DNA of 64,000 nt from Bordetella petrii (GTDB taxonomy: Bacteria > Pseudomonadota > Gammaproteobacteria > Burkholderiales > Burkholderiaceae_B), in contig NC_010170.1 in the NCBI RefSeq assembly GCF_000067205.1, positions 1,922,001 to 1,986,000 of the forward strand. The letters are read 5' to 3'. A model generated the notes under the pieces. That model worked only from the letters and a program-made list of their open reading frames with translations. It was not told the origin of the DNA and made no database searches. The position numbers and the translations under genes were made by a program. Below, one piece after another: positions 43,988 through 52,578 of this stretch; within the stretch, counting starts at the first letter, position 1; each line of letters begins with the position of its first letter.

Positions 43988-45715
43988 ATGGATTTCAACC
44001 CCATGTCTTCCGTTTCCACCCCCGCCACCGGCGGCGAAAGCTTCGCCGACCTCTTTGCAGAAAGCCTCAAGAGCCAGGACATGAAGTCCGGCGAAGTCAT
44101 CAGCGCCGAAGTCGTGCGCGTCGACCATAACTTCGTCGTCGTCAACGCCGGCCTGAAGTCCGAAGCGCTGATTCCCCTGGAAGAGTTCCTGAACGACCAG
44201 GGCGAACTCGAAGTGCAACCTGGCGATTTCGTCTCGGTGGCCATCGATTCCCTGGAAAACGGCTACGGCGACACCATCCTGTCGCGTGACCGCGCCAAGC
44301 GCCTGTCGGCCTGGCTGCAACTGGAAAAAGCCCTCGAAAACGGCGAACTGGTCACTGGCACCATCACCGGCAAGGTCAAGGGCGGTCTCACCGTCATGAC
44401 CAACGGCATCCGCGCGTTCCTGCCGGGCTCGCTGGTCGACCTGCGTCCCGTCAAGGACACCACCCCGTACGAAGGCAAGACCCTCGAATTCAAGGTCATC
44501 AAGCTCGACCGCAAGCGCAACAACGTCGTGCTGTCGCGCCGCCAGGTGCTGGAAGCCAGCATGGGCGAAGAGCGCCAGAAACTGCTCGAAACCCTGCACG
44601 AAGGTGCCGTGGTCAAGGGCGTGGTCAAGAACATCACCGACTACGGCGCGTTCGTCGACCTGGGCGGCATCGATGGCCTGCTGCACATCACCGACATGGC
44701 CTGGCGCCGTGTTCGCCACCCGTCCGAAGTCCTGCAAGTGGGCCAGGAAGTCGAAGCCAAGGTCCTCAAGTTCGACCAGGAAAAGAGCCGCGTCTCGCTG
44801 GGCGTCAAGCAGCTGGGTGAAGACCCGTGGGTGGGCCTGGCCCGCCGTTATCCGCAAGGCACCCGCCTGTTCGGCAAGGTTACCAACCTGACCGACTACG
44901 GCGCGTTCGTCGAAGTGGAAGCCGGCATCGAAGGCCTGGTGCACGTCTCCGAAATGGACTGGACCAACAAGAACGTCGATCCGCGCAAGGTCGTGACCCT
45001 GGGCGAAGAAGTCGAAGTCATGGTCCTGGAAATCGACGAAGACCGTCGTCGCATTTCGCTGGGCATGAAGCAGTGCCGTCAGAACCCGTGGGAAGAGTTC
45101 GCCACCAACTTCAAGCGTGGCGACAAGGTCCGCGGCGCCATCAAGTCGATCACCGACTTCGGCGTGTTCGTCGGCCTGCCTGGCGGCATCGACGGCCTGG
45201 TGCACCTGTCCGACCTGTCCTGGACCGAATCGGGCGAAGAAGCCGTTCGCAACTTCAAGAAGGGCGACGAAATCGAAGCCGTGGTGCTGGGCATCGATAC
45301 CGACAAGGAACGCATCTCGCTGGGCATCAAGCAGCTGGAAGGCGACCCCTTCAACAACTTCGTCGCCACCTATGACAAGGGTGCCGTGGTGCCGGGCGTG
45401 ATCAAGTCGGTCGAGCCCAAGGGCGCGGTCATCACGCTGTCGGTCGATGTCGAAGGCTACCTGCGCGCTTCCGAAATTTCGTCGGGCCGCGTCGAAGACG
45501 CCACCACCGTGCTGAAGGCCGGCGAAAACATCGAAGCCATGATCGTCAACATCGACCGCAAGACGCGTTCGATCCAGCTGTCGATCAAGGCTCGCGACAA
45601 CGCCGAAACCGCCGACACCATCCAGCGCATGTCCGAAGCCAGCGCCTCCTCGGGTACCACCAACCTGGGCGCGCTGCTCAAGGCCAAGCTGGATCAACAG
45701 CGCAACGACGGCTGA
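43988..45715 (+). CDS. rpsA: 30S ribosomal protein S1
   Basis: 575 aa (570 if the ATG at 44003 is the start). Six S1 OB-fold repeats; the typical GLVHVSEMDW / GLVHLSDLSW and ISLGMKQ / ISLGIKQ segments recur through repeats 3-6, preceded by the two ribosome-docking repeats. Binds mRNA at the 30S platform. Neither possible ATG has a Shine-Dalgarno in front, in line with the S1 autogenous control known in E. coli, whose rpsA leader is also SD-poor. Confidence 0.98.
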   Translation: MDFNPMSSVSTPATGGESFADLFAESLKSQDMKSGEVISAEVVRVDHNFVVVNAGLKSEALIPLEEFLNDQGELEVQPGDFVSVAIDSLENGYGDTILSRDRAKRLSAWLQLEKALENGELVTGTITGKVKGGLTVMTNGIRAFLPGSLVDLRPVKDTTPYEGKTLEFKVIKLDRKRNNVVLSRRQVLEASMGEERQKLLETLHEGAVVKGVVKNITDYGAFVDLGGIDGLLHITDMAWRRVRHPSEVLQVGQEVEAKVLKFDQEKSRVSLGVKQLGEDPWVGLARRYPQGTRLFGKVTNLTDYGAFVEVEAGIEGLVHVSEMDWTNKNVDPRKVVTLGEEVEVMVLEIDEDRRRISLGMKQCRQNPWEEFATNFKRGDKVRGAIKSITDFGVFVGLPGGIDGLVHLSDLSWTESGEEAVRNFKKGDEIEAVVLGIDTDKERISLGIKQLEGDPFNNFVATYDKGAVVPGVIKSVEPKGAVITLSVDVEGYLRASEISSGRVEDATTVLKAGENIEAMIVNIDRKTRSIQLSIKARDNAETADTIQRMSEASASSGTTNLGALLKAKLDQQRNDG

Positions 45716-45717
45716 TA

Positions 45718-46077
45718 GTGACCAAGTCGGAGCTGATCGCCGCACTGGCGGCCCGCTATCCCCAGCTGGCCGCCCGCGACACCGATTACGCCGTCAAGAC
45801 CATGCTCGATGCAATGACCCAGGCCCTGGCCTCGGGCCAGCGCATCGAGATCCGCGGTTTTGGCAGCTTTTCGCTGTCGCAGCGTTCACCCCGCGTCGGG
45901 CGCAATCCCAAGTCGGGCGAGCAGGTGCTGGTGCCTGGCAAGCAGGTGCCGCACTTCAAGGCCGGCAAGGAATTGCGCGAGCGCGTCGACCTGGCCGGTG
46001 GCCTGGCCGACACGCAGCCCGACGGCGACGCGCCGGACCAGCCCCAGCCCACGCTGCTTGGCTTGCACGCCATGTAG
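45718..46077 (+). CDS. ihfB: Integration host factor subunit beta
   Basis: 119 aa, GTG start two bases after the rpsA stop. HU/IHF fold with KSELIAALAARYPQLAARD and the DNA-binding arm GFGSFSLSQRSPRVGRNPKSGE; the C-terminal ~25 residues (DTQPDGDAPDQPQP) are a longer acidic/Pro-rich tail than in E. coli. Forms a heterodimer with IhfA that bends DNA. A strong terminator follows. Confidence 0.95.
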   Translation: MTKSELIAALAARYPQLAARDTDYAVKTMLDAMTQALASGQRIEIRGFGSFSLSQRSPRVGRNPKSGEQVLVPGKQVPHFKAGKELRERVDLAGGLADTQPDGDAPDQPQPTLLGLHAM

Positions 46078-46118
46078 CACGCCGGCAAGGTCCGGTTGCC
46101 CGTGCCAAACAGTACCGG

Positions 46119-46155
46119 CAAAGCCCCTTGAATGTTCAAGGGGCTTTGTTTTTTT
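46119..46155 (+). terminator. Rho-independent terminator after ihfB
   Basis: Perfect 14-bp stem CAAAGCCCCTTGAA/TTCAAGGGGCTTTG with a two-base gap, followed by seven T. It ends the rpsA-ihfB transcript. Confidence 0.92.
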
Positions 46156-46221
46156 GCCGCCGGCCCGGCCCGGCTTCCGCTTACAATTGAACGTCTCGAA
46201 CCCTCTTCTGGAGCATGCCCC

Positions 46222-46536
46222 ATGCGCTACTTAGTCTGGGCCCTGCGATTGCTCGTTTTCATTGCGGTGTTGATGTTCGCCCTGAAGAACACCGATCCCG
46301 TGGTGGTGAAGTTCTACGCCGACTATGTCGTGCAAGACGTGCCGCTCATCGTGGTCATGCTGGCCGCGTTCGTGCTGGGTACGCTGTTCGGCCTGCTGCT
46401 CACCGTGCCGGCCGCCATGCGCCGCCGCCGCGAAGCCGTGCGCCTGCGCCGCGAAGTCGAGCGCCTGCAGGCTGCCGCCAATGGCGTGCAGCCGGTGGTC
46501 GCGCCCGAGGCCATTGCCCCCATGTCTCCGCTGTAA
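46222..46536 (+). CDS. lapA: LapA-like membrane protein (DUF1049)
   Basis: 104 aa from ATG 46222 (GGAG ten bases upstream). Two transmembrane helices (residues ~4-20 and ~40-62) separated by KNTDPVVVKFYADYVVQDVPL, then a basic coiled coil (RRRREAVRLRREVERLQ). This is the LapA (YciS) pattern; with LapB it tunes LPS synthesis through LpxC turnover. Confidence 0.9.
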   Translation: MRYLVWALRLLVFIAVLMFALKNTDPVVVKFYADYVVQDVPLIVVMLAAFVLGTLFGLLLTVPAAMRRRREAVRLRREVERLQAAANGVQPVVAPEAIAPMSPL

Positions 46537-46581
46537 GCGGCGTCATCCTGCCTTTTCCATAACCGGTACAGAGCTCGCAGC

Positions 46582-47808
46582 GTGGATTTTGAACCCTGGT
46601 GGCTTATCTTTGTGCCCGTGCTGTTTGCACTGGGCTGGTTGGCGGCACGATTCGATTTCCGGCAGATGCTGCGCGAAACGCGCACCTTGCCCGATTCGTA
46701 CTTCCGCGGCCTGAACTTTCTGCTCAACGAGCAACCCGACCGCGCCATCGACGCCTTTGTCGAGGTCGCCAAACTCGATCCTGAAACCACCGAACTGCAT
46801 TTCGCGCTGGGCAGCCTGTTCCGGCGCCGTGGCGAAATGGAGCGCGCCATCCGCGTGCACCAGAGCCTGCTCAGCCGCTCCGACCTGCCCGAGGCCGAGC
46901 GCGAGCACGCCCAGCACGAGCTGGCGCACGACTTCCTCAAGGCAGGCATGCTGGACCGCGCCGAAAGCGCCTTCGAACAACTGAAAGACACCCGCTACGC
47001 GCTGCCGGCACTGCGCTCGCTGATCCGCATCTACGAATCCGAACACGACTGGCCACGCGCCATCGAAGCCGTCAAGACGCTGCATGGCCTGGTTGACGAG
47101 CCTGTGCCGCAGATCGTGCACTATTACTGCGAACAGGCCCAGGCAGCCCTGGCCGTCAAGCCCTTCAATGCCGATGCGGCGCACGCCGCGCTCGATGCCG
47201 CCGACCACGCCGCCAGGCAGGCTGGCCAGAGCGAAGCCGCCGGCAAGCCGGCCAAGGTACGCACTGCCATGCTGCGCGCACGCCTGGCGCAGCTCGAGCA
47301 AGATCCGAAGCGCGAGCGCCTGTACCTGGAATCCATCCTGGCCGACGCGCCCGAATTCGCCGGCCTGGTGGCCGAGCAGCTGCTGGCCAGCTACCGCGCC
47401 GCCGACCAGGCCGCCGACGGCCTGGAATTGCTCCAGAAGCAGTACGCCCACCATCCTTCGCTCGACCTGTTCAACGTGGTGTTCCGCGAGTTGCGGGTGC
47501 AACAGGGCGCCGCGCCGGCCTGGGCCTTCGCTCGCGGGGCGCTGCGGCACCACCCCTCGCTACTGGGGCTGGACCGCCTGCTCGAGGCCGAACTGGGCAG
47601 CGCCAACAACGGGGCAGCGCAAGAGCAGGGCCCCGTGCGCGGCGCCGACCTCAGCCTGCTGCGCAGCCTGATCCACAAGCACACGCAGCGCCTGGACCGC
47701 TACGCCTGCCGCAATTGCGGCTTCCAGGCGCGGCGGTATTATTGGCAATGTCCGGGCTGCAACGCCTGGGAAACCTACGCGCCGCGCCGTTTGGAAGAAC
47801 TCGAATGA
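46582..47808 (+). CDS. lapB: LPS assembly protein LapB (YciM)
   Basis: 408 aa; GTG start. N-terminal membrane anchor (residues ~4-20, WLIFVPVLFALGWLAAR), then tandem TPR repeats from ~35 to ~340 (RGLNFLLNEQPDRAIDAFVEV and similar), and a C-terminal rubredoxin-like metal site CRNCGFQARRYYWQCPGC. LapB with FtsH controls LpxC degradation. Its last bases overlap the heptose kinase gene (ATGA). Confidence 0.95.
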   Translation: MDFEPWWLIFVPVLFALGWLAARFDFRQMLRETRTLPDSYFRGLNFLLNEQPDRAIDAFVEVAKLDPETTELHFALGSLFRRRGEMERAIRVHQSLLSRSDLPEAEREHAQHELAHDFLKAGMLDRAESAFEQLKDTRYALPALRSLIRIYESEHDWPRAIEAVKTLHGLVDEPVPQIVHYYCEQAQAALAVKPFNADAAHAALDAADHAARQAGQSEAAGKPAKVRTAMLRARLAQLEQDPKRERLYLESILADAPEFAGLVAEQLLASYRAADQAADGLELLQKQYAHHPSLDLFNVVFRELRVQQGAAPAWAFARGALRHHPSLLGLDRLLEAELGSANNGAAQEQGPVRGADLSLLRSLIHKHTQRLDRYACRNCGFQARRYYWQCPGCNAWETYAPRRLEELE

Positions 47809-48743
47809 AGCCATTTCCCCTCGAGGACATCGCGCGCAGCCGCGTGCTGGTCGTGGGCGACGTCATGCTCGACCGCTACTGGTTCGGCGAAGTCGACCGC
47901 ATCTCGCCCGAGGCGCCCGTGCCCGTGGTGCGCGTGGCGCGCCGCGAAGACCGCCTGGGCGGCGCGGCCAACGTGGCCCGCAACGTCGCGGCGCTGGGCG
48001 GGCAGGCCACTTTGGTGGGCATCGTGGGCGTCGACGAAGGCGGCGACAGCATCGCCCGCATGGCCCAGCAGGCGGGCGTGCAGGCCGACCTGGCCGCCGA
48101 CGCCGAGCACCCCACCACCCTGAAAATGCGCGTGCTGGGCCGGCAGCAGCAGCTGCTGCGCGTGGATTTCGAACAACATCCCAGCGCGGCCGCGCTCGAC
48201 GATCTCGATGCCCGCGTGGCGCGCCACCTGGCCAACCACGACGTGGTGGTGCTGTCCGACTACGCCAAGGGCGCGCTCGACCGGGTCGAGGCCCTGATCT
48301 CGCAGGCGCGCGCCGCCGGCGTGCCCGTGCTGGTCGACCCCAAGGGCGACGACTACACCCGCTACCGCGGCGCTGCCCTGGTCACGCCCAACCGGGCCGA
48401 AATGCAGCAGGCCGTGGGCCGCTGGAATTCCGAATCGCAATTAACCGAGCGCGCCCAGCGGCTGCGCGCCGATCTCGATCTTGAAGCCCTGCTGGTCACC
48501 CGATCCGAGCAGGGCATGACGCTTTTCACCGCGGCGGGCCGCGAGCATGTCGACGCGCAGGCGCACGAAGTGTTCGACGTCTCCGGTGCTGGCGACACCG
48601 TGCTGGCCACGCTGGCCGCCATGCGGGCCATCGGCCAGCCCTGGGCAGAAGCCATGGGCTGGGCCAACCGCGCCGGCGGCATCGTGGTCGGCAAGCTGGG
48701 CACGTCGGTCGTCACCGCCGCAGAACTTGGAGAATCCACATGA
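47805..48743 (+). CDS. rfaE: Heptose-7-phosphate kinase (HldE N-domain type)
   Basis: 312 aa PfkB-family kinase alone; the adenylyltransferase half of the E. coli fusion HldE is not here, so a separate rfaE2/hldC is expected elsewhere. Sugar-binding GGAANVARNVAALGG, DPKGDDYTRYRGAALVTPNRAE and the ATP/anion hole DVSGAGDTVLATLA are clear. Phosphorylates D-glycero-D-manno-heptose 7-phosphate at C1 for LPS core. Confidence 0.93.
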   Translation: MKPFPLEDIARSRVLVVGDVMLDRYWFGEVDRISPEAPVPVVRVARREDRLGGAANVARNVAALGGQATLVGIVGVDEGGDSIARMAQQAGVQADLAADAEHPTTLKMRVLGRQQQLLRVDFEQHPSAAALDDLDARVARHLANHDVVVLSDYAKGALDRVEALISQARAAGVPVLVDPKGDDYTRYRGAALVTPNRAEMQQAVGRWNSESQLTERAQRLRADLDLEALLVTRSEQGMTLFTAAGREHVDAQAHEVFDVSGAGDTVLATLAAMRAIGQPWAEAMGWANRAGGIVVGKLGTSVVTAAELGEST

Positions 48744-49732
48744 TCGTCGTCACAGGCGCCGCCGGCTTCATCGGCAGTAACCTGGTGCGCGGCCTGAACC
48801 GCCGCGGCATCCAGGACATCATTGCGGTCGACGACCTGACCGAGGGCGACAAGTTCCTCAACCTGGTCGATTGCCAGATCGCAGACTATCTCGACAAAGA
48901 CGAATTCCGCCGCCGCGTGCTGGCCGGATCGCTGCCGCCGCTGCGCGCCGTGCTGCACCAGGGCGCGTGCTCGGACACCACCGAGCGCAACGGCCGCTAT
49001 ATGCTCGACAACAATTACCGGGTCACGCTGGAATTGTTCGAATACTGCCAGGCACACGCCATCCCGTTCCTGTATGCCTCGTCGGCGGCCGTATACGGCG
49101 GCTCGTCAGTGTACGTCGAAGACCCCACCAACGAACGGCCGCTGAACGTCTACGGCTATTCCAAGCTGCTGTTCGATCAGGTGCTGCGCACCCGCATGAA
49201 GTCCCTGACCGCCCAGGTGGTGGGCTTACGCTACTTCAACGTGTACGGGCCGCACGAGCAGCACAAGGGCCGCATGGCCTCGGTGGCGTTCCACAACATG
49301 AACCAGTTTCTGGCCGAGGGCCACGTGCGGCTGTTCGCGGGTTGGGATGGCTACGCCGACGGCGGCCAGAGCCGCGACTTCATATCGGTCGAAGACGTGG
49401 TGGCGGTCAACCTGCATTTTCTCGACAACCCCGGCACCTCGGGCATCTTCAATTGCGGCACGGGCCGCGCTCAGCCTTTCAACGATGTAGCTGCGGCGGT
49501 CGTCAACACGCTGCGCGAAGAACGCGGCGAAGCCGCGCTGCCGCTCGACAAACTGGTCGAGCAGGGGTTGGTGCGCTATATCCCGTTCCCCGACGACCTG
49601 AAAGGCCGCTACCAGAGCTATACCCAGGCCGACGTCACGCAATTGCGCGCGGCGGGTTTCGCCGCGCCCATGCGCGATGTGCAGACCGGCGTGGCCGAAT
49701 ACGTGCGCTACTGGCGCGCGCGCAAGGCCTGA
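48740..49732 (+). CDS. rfaD: ADP-L-glycero-D-manno-heptose 6-epimerase
   Basis: 330 aa extended SDR. NAD motif VTGAAGFIGSNLV at the start, HQGACSDTTE, SSAAVYGG and the catalytic YGYSKLLFDQ. Epimerises ADP-heptose for LPS inner core. Overlaps the kinase gene by four bases, so both are translated together. Confidence 0.96.
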   Translation: MIVVTGAAGFIGSNLVRGLNRRGIQDIIAVDDLTEGDKFLNLVDCQIADYLDKDEFRRRVLAGSLPPLRAVLHQGACSDTTERNGRYMLDNNYRVTLELFEYCQAHAIPFLYASSAAVYGGSSVYVEDPTNERPLNVYGYSKLLFDQVLRTRMKSLTAQVVGLRYFNVYGPHEQHKGRMASVAFHNMNQFLAEGHVRLFAGWDGYADGGQSRDFISVEDVVAVNLHFLDNPGTSGIFNCGTGRAQPFNDVAAAVVNTLREERGEAALPLDKLVEQGLVRYIPFPDDLKGRYQSYTQADVTQLRAAGFAAPMRDVQTGVAEYVRYWRARKA

Positions 49733-49747
49733 GGGGTCAGGCCTGAG

Positions 49748-49776
49748 GCCGCTGCGTAGTTTCCGCGGCTGATTTT
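49748..49776 (+). terminator. Possible terminator after rfaD
   Basis: Short stem GCCGC/GCGGC (49748-49752, 49765-49769) with a 12-base loop, followed by TGATTTTT. Stem is only five pairs. Confidence 0.35.
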
Positions 49777-49871
49777 TCCGTTCACGCGCGCCCGGCGCGC
49801 AGCGGAGCAGGCCGCATCATGGCGGGCCAGGCGGGTCGACCGATCCGCCGGCCTTGTACGGAGACTCCGCC

Positions 49872-50351
49872 ATGAATCCCTTTCTGCACGATACGGTGGC
49901 CGCGCCCCTGGCACCGTTGCCACGTCCTGTTTTTCGTCCGGCTCCGCAGTGGCCGCTGGTCGGTCCGCGCCGGCCCGGCCGAGCCGGCGCGGCGCATGGG
50001 CGCCGGCCGCTGGCGCGCACGGTGGGGTGCCTGGCCGTGGCTGGCGGGTTGAGCCTGGCAGCCATGCCGGCCCGCTCGCTGGACGTTAATGCGGCTTCTG
50101 CCGAACAGCTTGAAGCGCTGCATGGGGTAGGGCCGCGCACGGCGCAGATCATCGTGCAGGAACGCGAGCGCGCCGGGCCGTTCGAGTCGTTGCAGGACCT
50201 GTCGGATCGGGTGCGGGGTATCGGCCCCAAGCGCCTGGGCAGCCTGCAGGCGGCCGGCCTGACGGTGGGTGCGGGCGTGCCCGTGCTGACGTCCGGCAGT
50301 ATCGCCACCCCTCAATTCGCGCCGGCGCTGCCCGCGCTTTCAGCCCCCTGA
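49872..50351 (+). CDS. ComEA-like helix-hairpin-helix protein
   Basis: 159 aa. A Pro/Arg-rich N terminus (1-~48), one hydrophobic segment (VGCLAVAGGLSLAAMPARS, ~51-69) acting as anchor or late signal, then tandem HhH motifs: DVNAASAEQLEALHGVGPRTAQIIV and LSDRVRGIGPKRLGSL. ComEA family proteins bind dsDNA in the periplasm during uptake. A 26-residue Ala/Pro tail follows. Start 49872; 49854 is possible. Confidence 0.8.
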   Translation: MNPFLHDTVAAPLAPLPRPVFRPAPQWPLVGPRRPGRAGAAHGRRPLARTVGCLAVAGGLSLAAMPARSLDVNAASAEQLEALHGVGPRTAQIIVQERERAGPFESLQDLSDRVRGIGPKRLGSLQAAGLTVGAGVPVLTSGSIATPQFAPALPALSAP

Positions 50352-50427
50352 CAGCTGGCGGGCGGTATCCCTGGCACGAGCGCGGCTTTGGTGCCGCGTC
50401 GTGGCGCCAGCGGTTATTATCGGTCGC

Positions 50428-51348
50428 ATGGCTACCTCTACTTATCCCACTATCGAACAAACCGTCGGCAATACGCCGCTGGTCCGCCTGCAGCGCATTC
50501 CCGGCGCGGCGGGCCAGGCGCGGGGCAATGTCATCCTGGCCAAACTGGAAGGCAACAACCCCGCGGGCTCGGTCAAAGACCGACCGGCGCTGTCCATGAT
50601 CCTGCGTGCCGAAGAGCGCGGCGAGATCAAGCCCGGCGACACGCTCATCGAAGCCACCAGCGGCAACACCGGCATTGCGCTCGCCATGACGGCCGCCATG
50701 CGTGGTTACCGCATGGTGCTGATCATGCCCGACAACCTGTCGGTAGAACGCCGCGCCGCCATGGCCGCCTACGGCGCCGAACTCATCCTGACTCCGGCCA
50801 GCAAGGGCGGCATGGAATACGCGCGCGACCTGGCCATGTCGATGCAGGCTGAAGGCAAGGGCAAGGTGCTGGACCAGTTCGCCAATCCCGACAACCCGCG
50901 CGCCCACATCGAGGGCACCGGCCCCGAAATCTGGACGCAGACCGAAGGCCGCGTCAGCCACTTTGTCAGCGCCATGGGCACCACGGGCACCATCATGGGC
51001 GTGTCCACCTACCTGAAGTCGCGCAACGCCGGGGTCCAGGTGATCGGCGCCCAGCCGGCCGAAGGTTCGCAAATCCCGGGCATCCGCAAATGGCCCGAGG
51101 CCTACATGCCCAGCATTTTCGACCGCAGCCTGGTCGACGGCTATGAGTCCATATCCCAGGTCGAAGCCGAAACCATGGCGCGCCGGCTGGCTGCCGAAGA
51201 AGGCATTTTTGGCGGCATTTCTTCGGCAGGGGCGCTGGTGGCGGCTTTGCGCGTTGCCGAACGCGTCGAGAACGCCACCATCGTGTTCATCGTCTGCGAC
51301 CGCGGCGACCGCTATTTGTCTACCGGCGTGTTCAACGAAACCCGCTGA
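50428..51348 (+). CDS. cysM: Cysteine synthase B
   Basis: 306 aa from ATG 50428. PLP Lys50 in NNPAGSVKDRPAL, ATSGNTGIALAMTAAMRGY, GTTGTIMGVS and the C-terminal EEGIFGGISSAGAL. The substrate block PEAYMPSIFD is of the CysM type (acts on O-acetylserine with thiosulfate or sulfide). Last gene before a convergent mltB. Confidence 0.94.
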   Translation: MATSTYPTIEQTVGNTPLVRLQRIPGAAGQARGNVILAKLEGNNPAGSVKDRPALSMILRAEERGEIKPGDTLIEATSGNTGIALAMTAAMRGYRMVLIMPDNLSVERRAAMAAYGAELILTPASKGGMEYARDLAMSMQAEGKGKVLDQFANPDNPRAHIEGTGPEIWTQTEGRVSHFVSAMGTTGTIMGVSTYLKSRNAGVQVIGAQPAEGSQIPGIRKWPEAYMPSIFDRSLVDGYESISQVEAETMARRLAAEEGIFGGISSAGALVAALRVAERVENATIVFIVCDRGDRYLSTGVFNETR

Positions 51349-51363
51349 CGCGCCGCCATGCCG

Positions 51364-51401
51364 TTCGGGCCTGGGCCGCCGCGAGGAGGCCCAGGCCCGA
51401 A
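51364..51401. terminator. Bidirectional hairpin between cysM and mltB
   Basis: Perfect 14-bp inverted repeat TTCGGGCCTGGGCC/GGCCCAGGCCCGAA with a 10-base loop, between convergent genes. No T-run follows on either strand, so termination would be factor-assisted or inefficient. Confidence 0.5.
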
Positions 51402-51440
51402 TGCTGTCCGCATGCGCATTGCCTGCGGGACGAGGCCGCG

Positions 51441-52568
51441 CTAGCGGCGCGCTTCCAGGGCGGCCGCCAGGTCGGCCACCGCAGTGGCGTAGAAATAACT
51501 GCGGTTGTATTGCGTCAGGGCAAAAAAATTGGGCGTGGCGGTGCGGTACTGCACCGTGCCGCGCGCTTCTTCTACCAAATCTACGACGCCCAATGGGCGG
51601 TCTTGCCAGCCGTCGGCCCGGGCGCCAGGCGCCAGCCGCGCGCCGGCGGCCCGCAGGCTGGCCCAGGTCTGCGTGGGTTGCAGTCCGCCCGAAGCCAGCG
51701 CCGCCGGGTCGGGCGGCAGGATGACCGGCGCAAAGACCGGCAGACCGCGCTGCCAGCCGTGCTCGACCAGGAAGTTGCCCACCGACATGACCGAATCGGC
51801 CACGCTGTTGGCCAGGTCGATGTGGCCGTCGTGATCGCCGTCGACCGCATAGCGCCTGATGCTGCCGGGCATGAATTGCGGCATGCCGATGGCGCCGGCG
51901 TACGAACCCCGGGCGTCGAGCGCCAGCTTGTCCTGCAAGGCCAGGGTGATGAAGTCGCCCAGTTGCCCGCGGAACATTTCGGCGCGCTCGGGCTTGGCGG
52001 GATCGGGGTAGTCGAACGCCAGCGTGGCCAGGGCGTCCAGCACGCGGAAGCTGCCCATGTTGCGGCCATACAGGGTTTCAACGCCGATGATGGACGCGAT
52101 GATTGAGGCCGGCACTCCGTAGCGTTGTGCGGCCTGGGTCAGGAGGGTCTGGTTTTCTTCCCAGAACTGCAAGCCCCAGTTGATGCGCTTGGGTTCGACG
52201 AACCGGGCCCGGTAGGTGATCCAGCTGCGCCACACTTTGCGGCCGGGCGGCGAGGGGGCGATCAGCCGCGCCACGGTGGCGTTGTAGCGGGCGCTTTCCA
52301 GCGCGGCTACCACCGGTTCGAGCGCCAGGCCGCGCTCGGCGGCCAACTGTTCGGCGTAGCCGCGGGCGTCCGGGCGCAGCGCGCCCGTAAGGGTCGAGGC
52401 CGCGGCGGGCTCATCGGCCGGCCGGGCCGGGCCGATGCGGATAGGTGCGTTGCCGCCTGAGGGTTCGGGGGCGGGCTGGGCCGCTGTTGGCCCGGGAGGA
52501 GCGCTTGCACAACCGGCCAACACCAGGGTAACCGTGCCGATTTGCAGGAATCGCCGACAGATGAACAT
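51441..52568 (-). CDS. mltB: Membrane-bound lytic murein transglycosylase B
   Basis: 375 aa from ATG 52568 (AAGGAA upstream). Lipoprotein signal with lipobox LVLAGC at ~residue 19. SLT domain: catalytic Glu in IIGVETLYGRNMG, then YAGAIGMPQFMPGSIRRYAV and a Ca-loop DGDHDGHIDL. Cleaves peptidoglycan from the outer membrane. A frame extension to 52733 lacks the lipobox start and is rejected. Confidence 0.92.
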   Translation of the reverse strand: MFICRRFLQIGTVTLVLAGCASAPPGPTAAQPAPEPSGGNAPIRIGPARPADEPAAASTLTGALRPDARGYAEQLAAERGLALEPVVAALESARYNATVARLIAPSPPGRKVWRSWITYRARFVEPKRINWGLQFWEENQTLLTQAAQRYGVPASIIASIIGVETLYGRNMGSFRVLDALATLAFDYPDPAKPERAEMFRGQLGDFITLALQDKLALDARGSYAGAIGMPQFMPGSIRRYAVDGDHDGHIDLANSVADSVMSVGNFLVEHGWQRGLPVFAPVILPPDPAALASGGLQPTQTWASLRAAGARLAPGARADGWQDRPLGVVDLVEEARGTVQYRTATPNFFALTQYNRSYFYATAVADLAAALEARR

Positions 52569-52578
52569 AATCTTCCTT

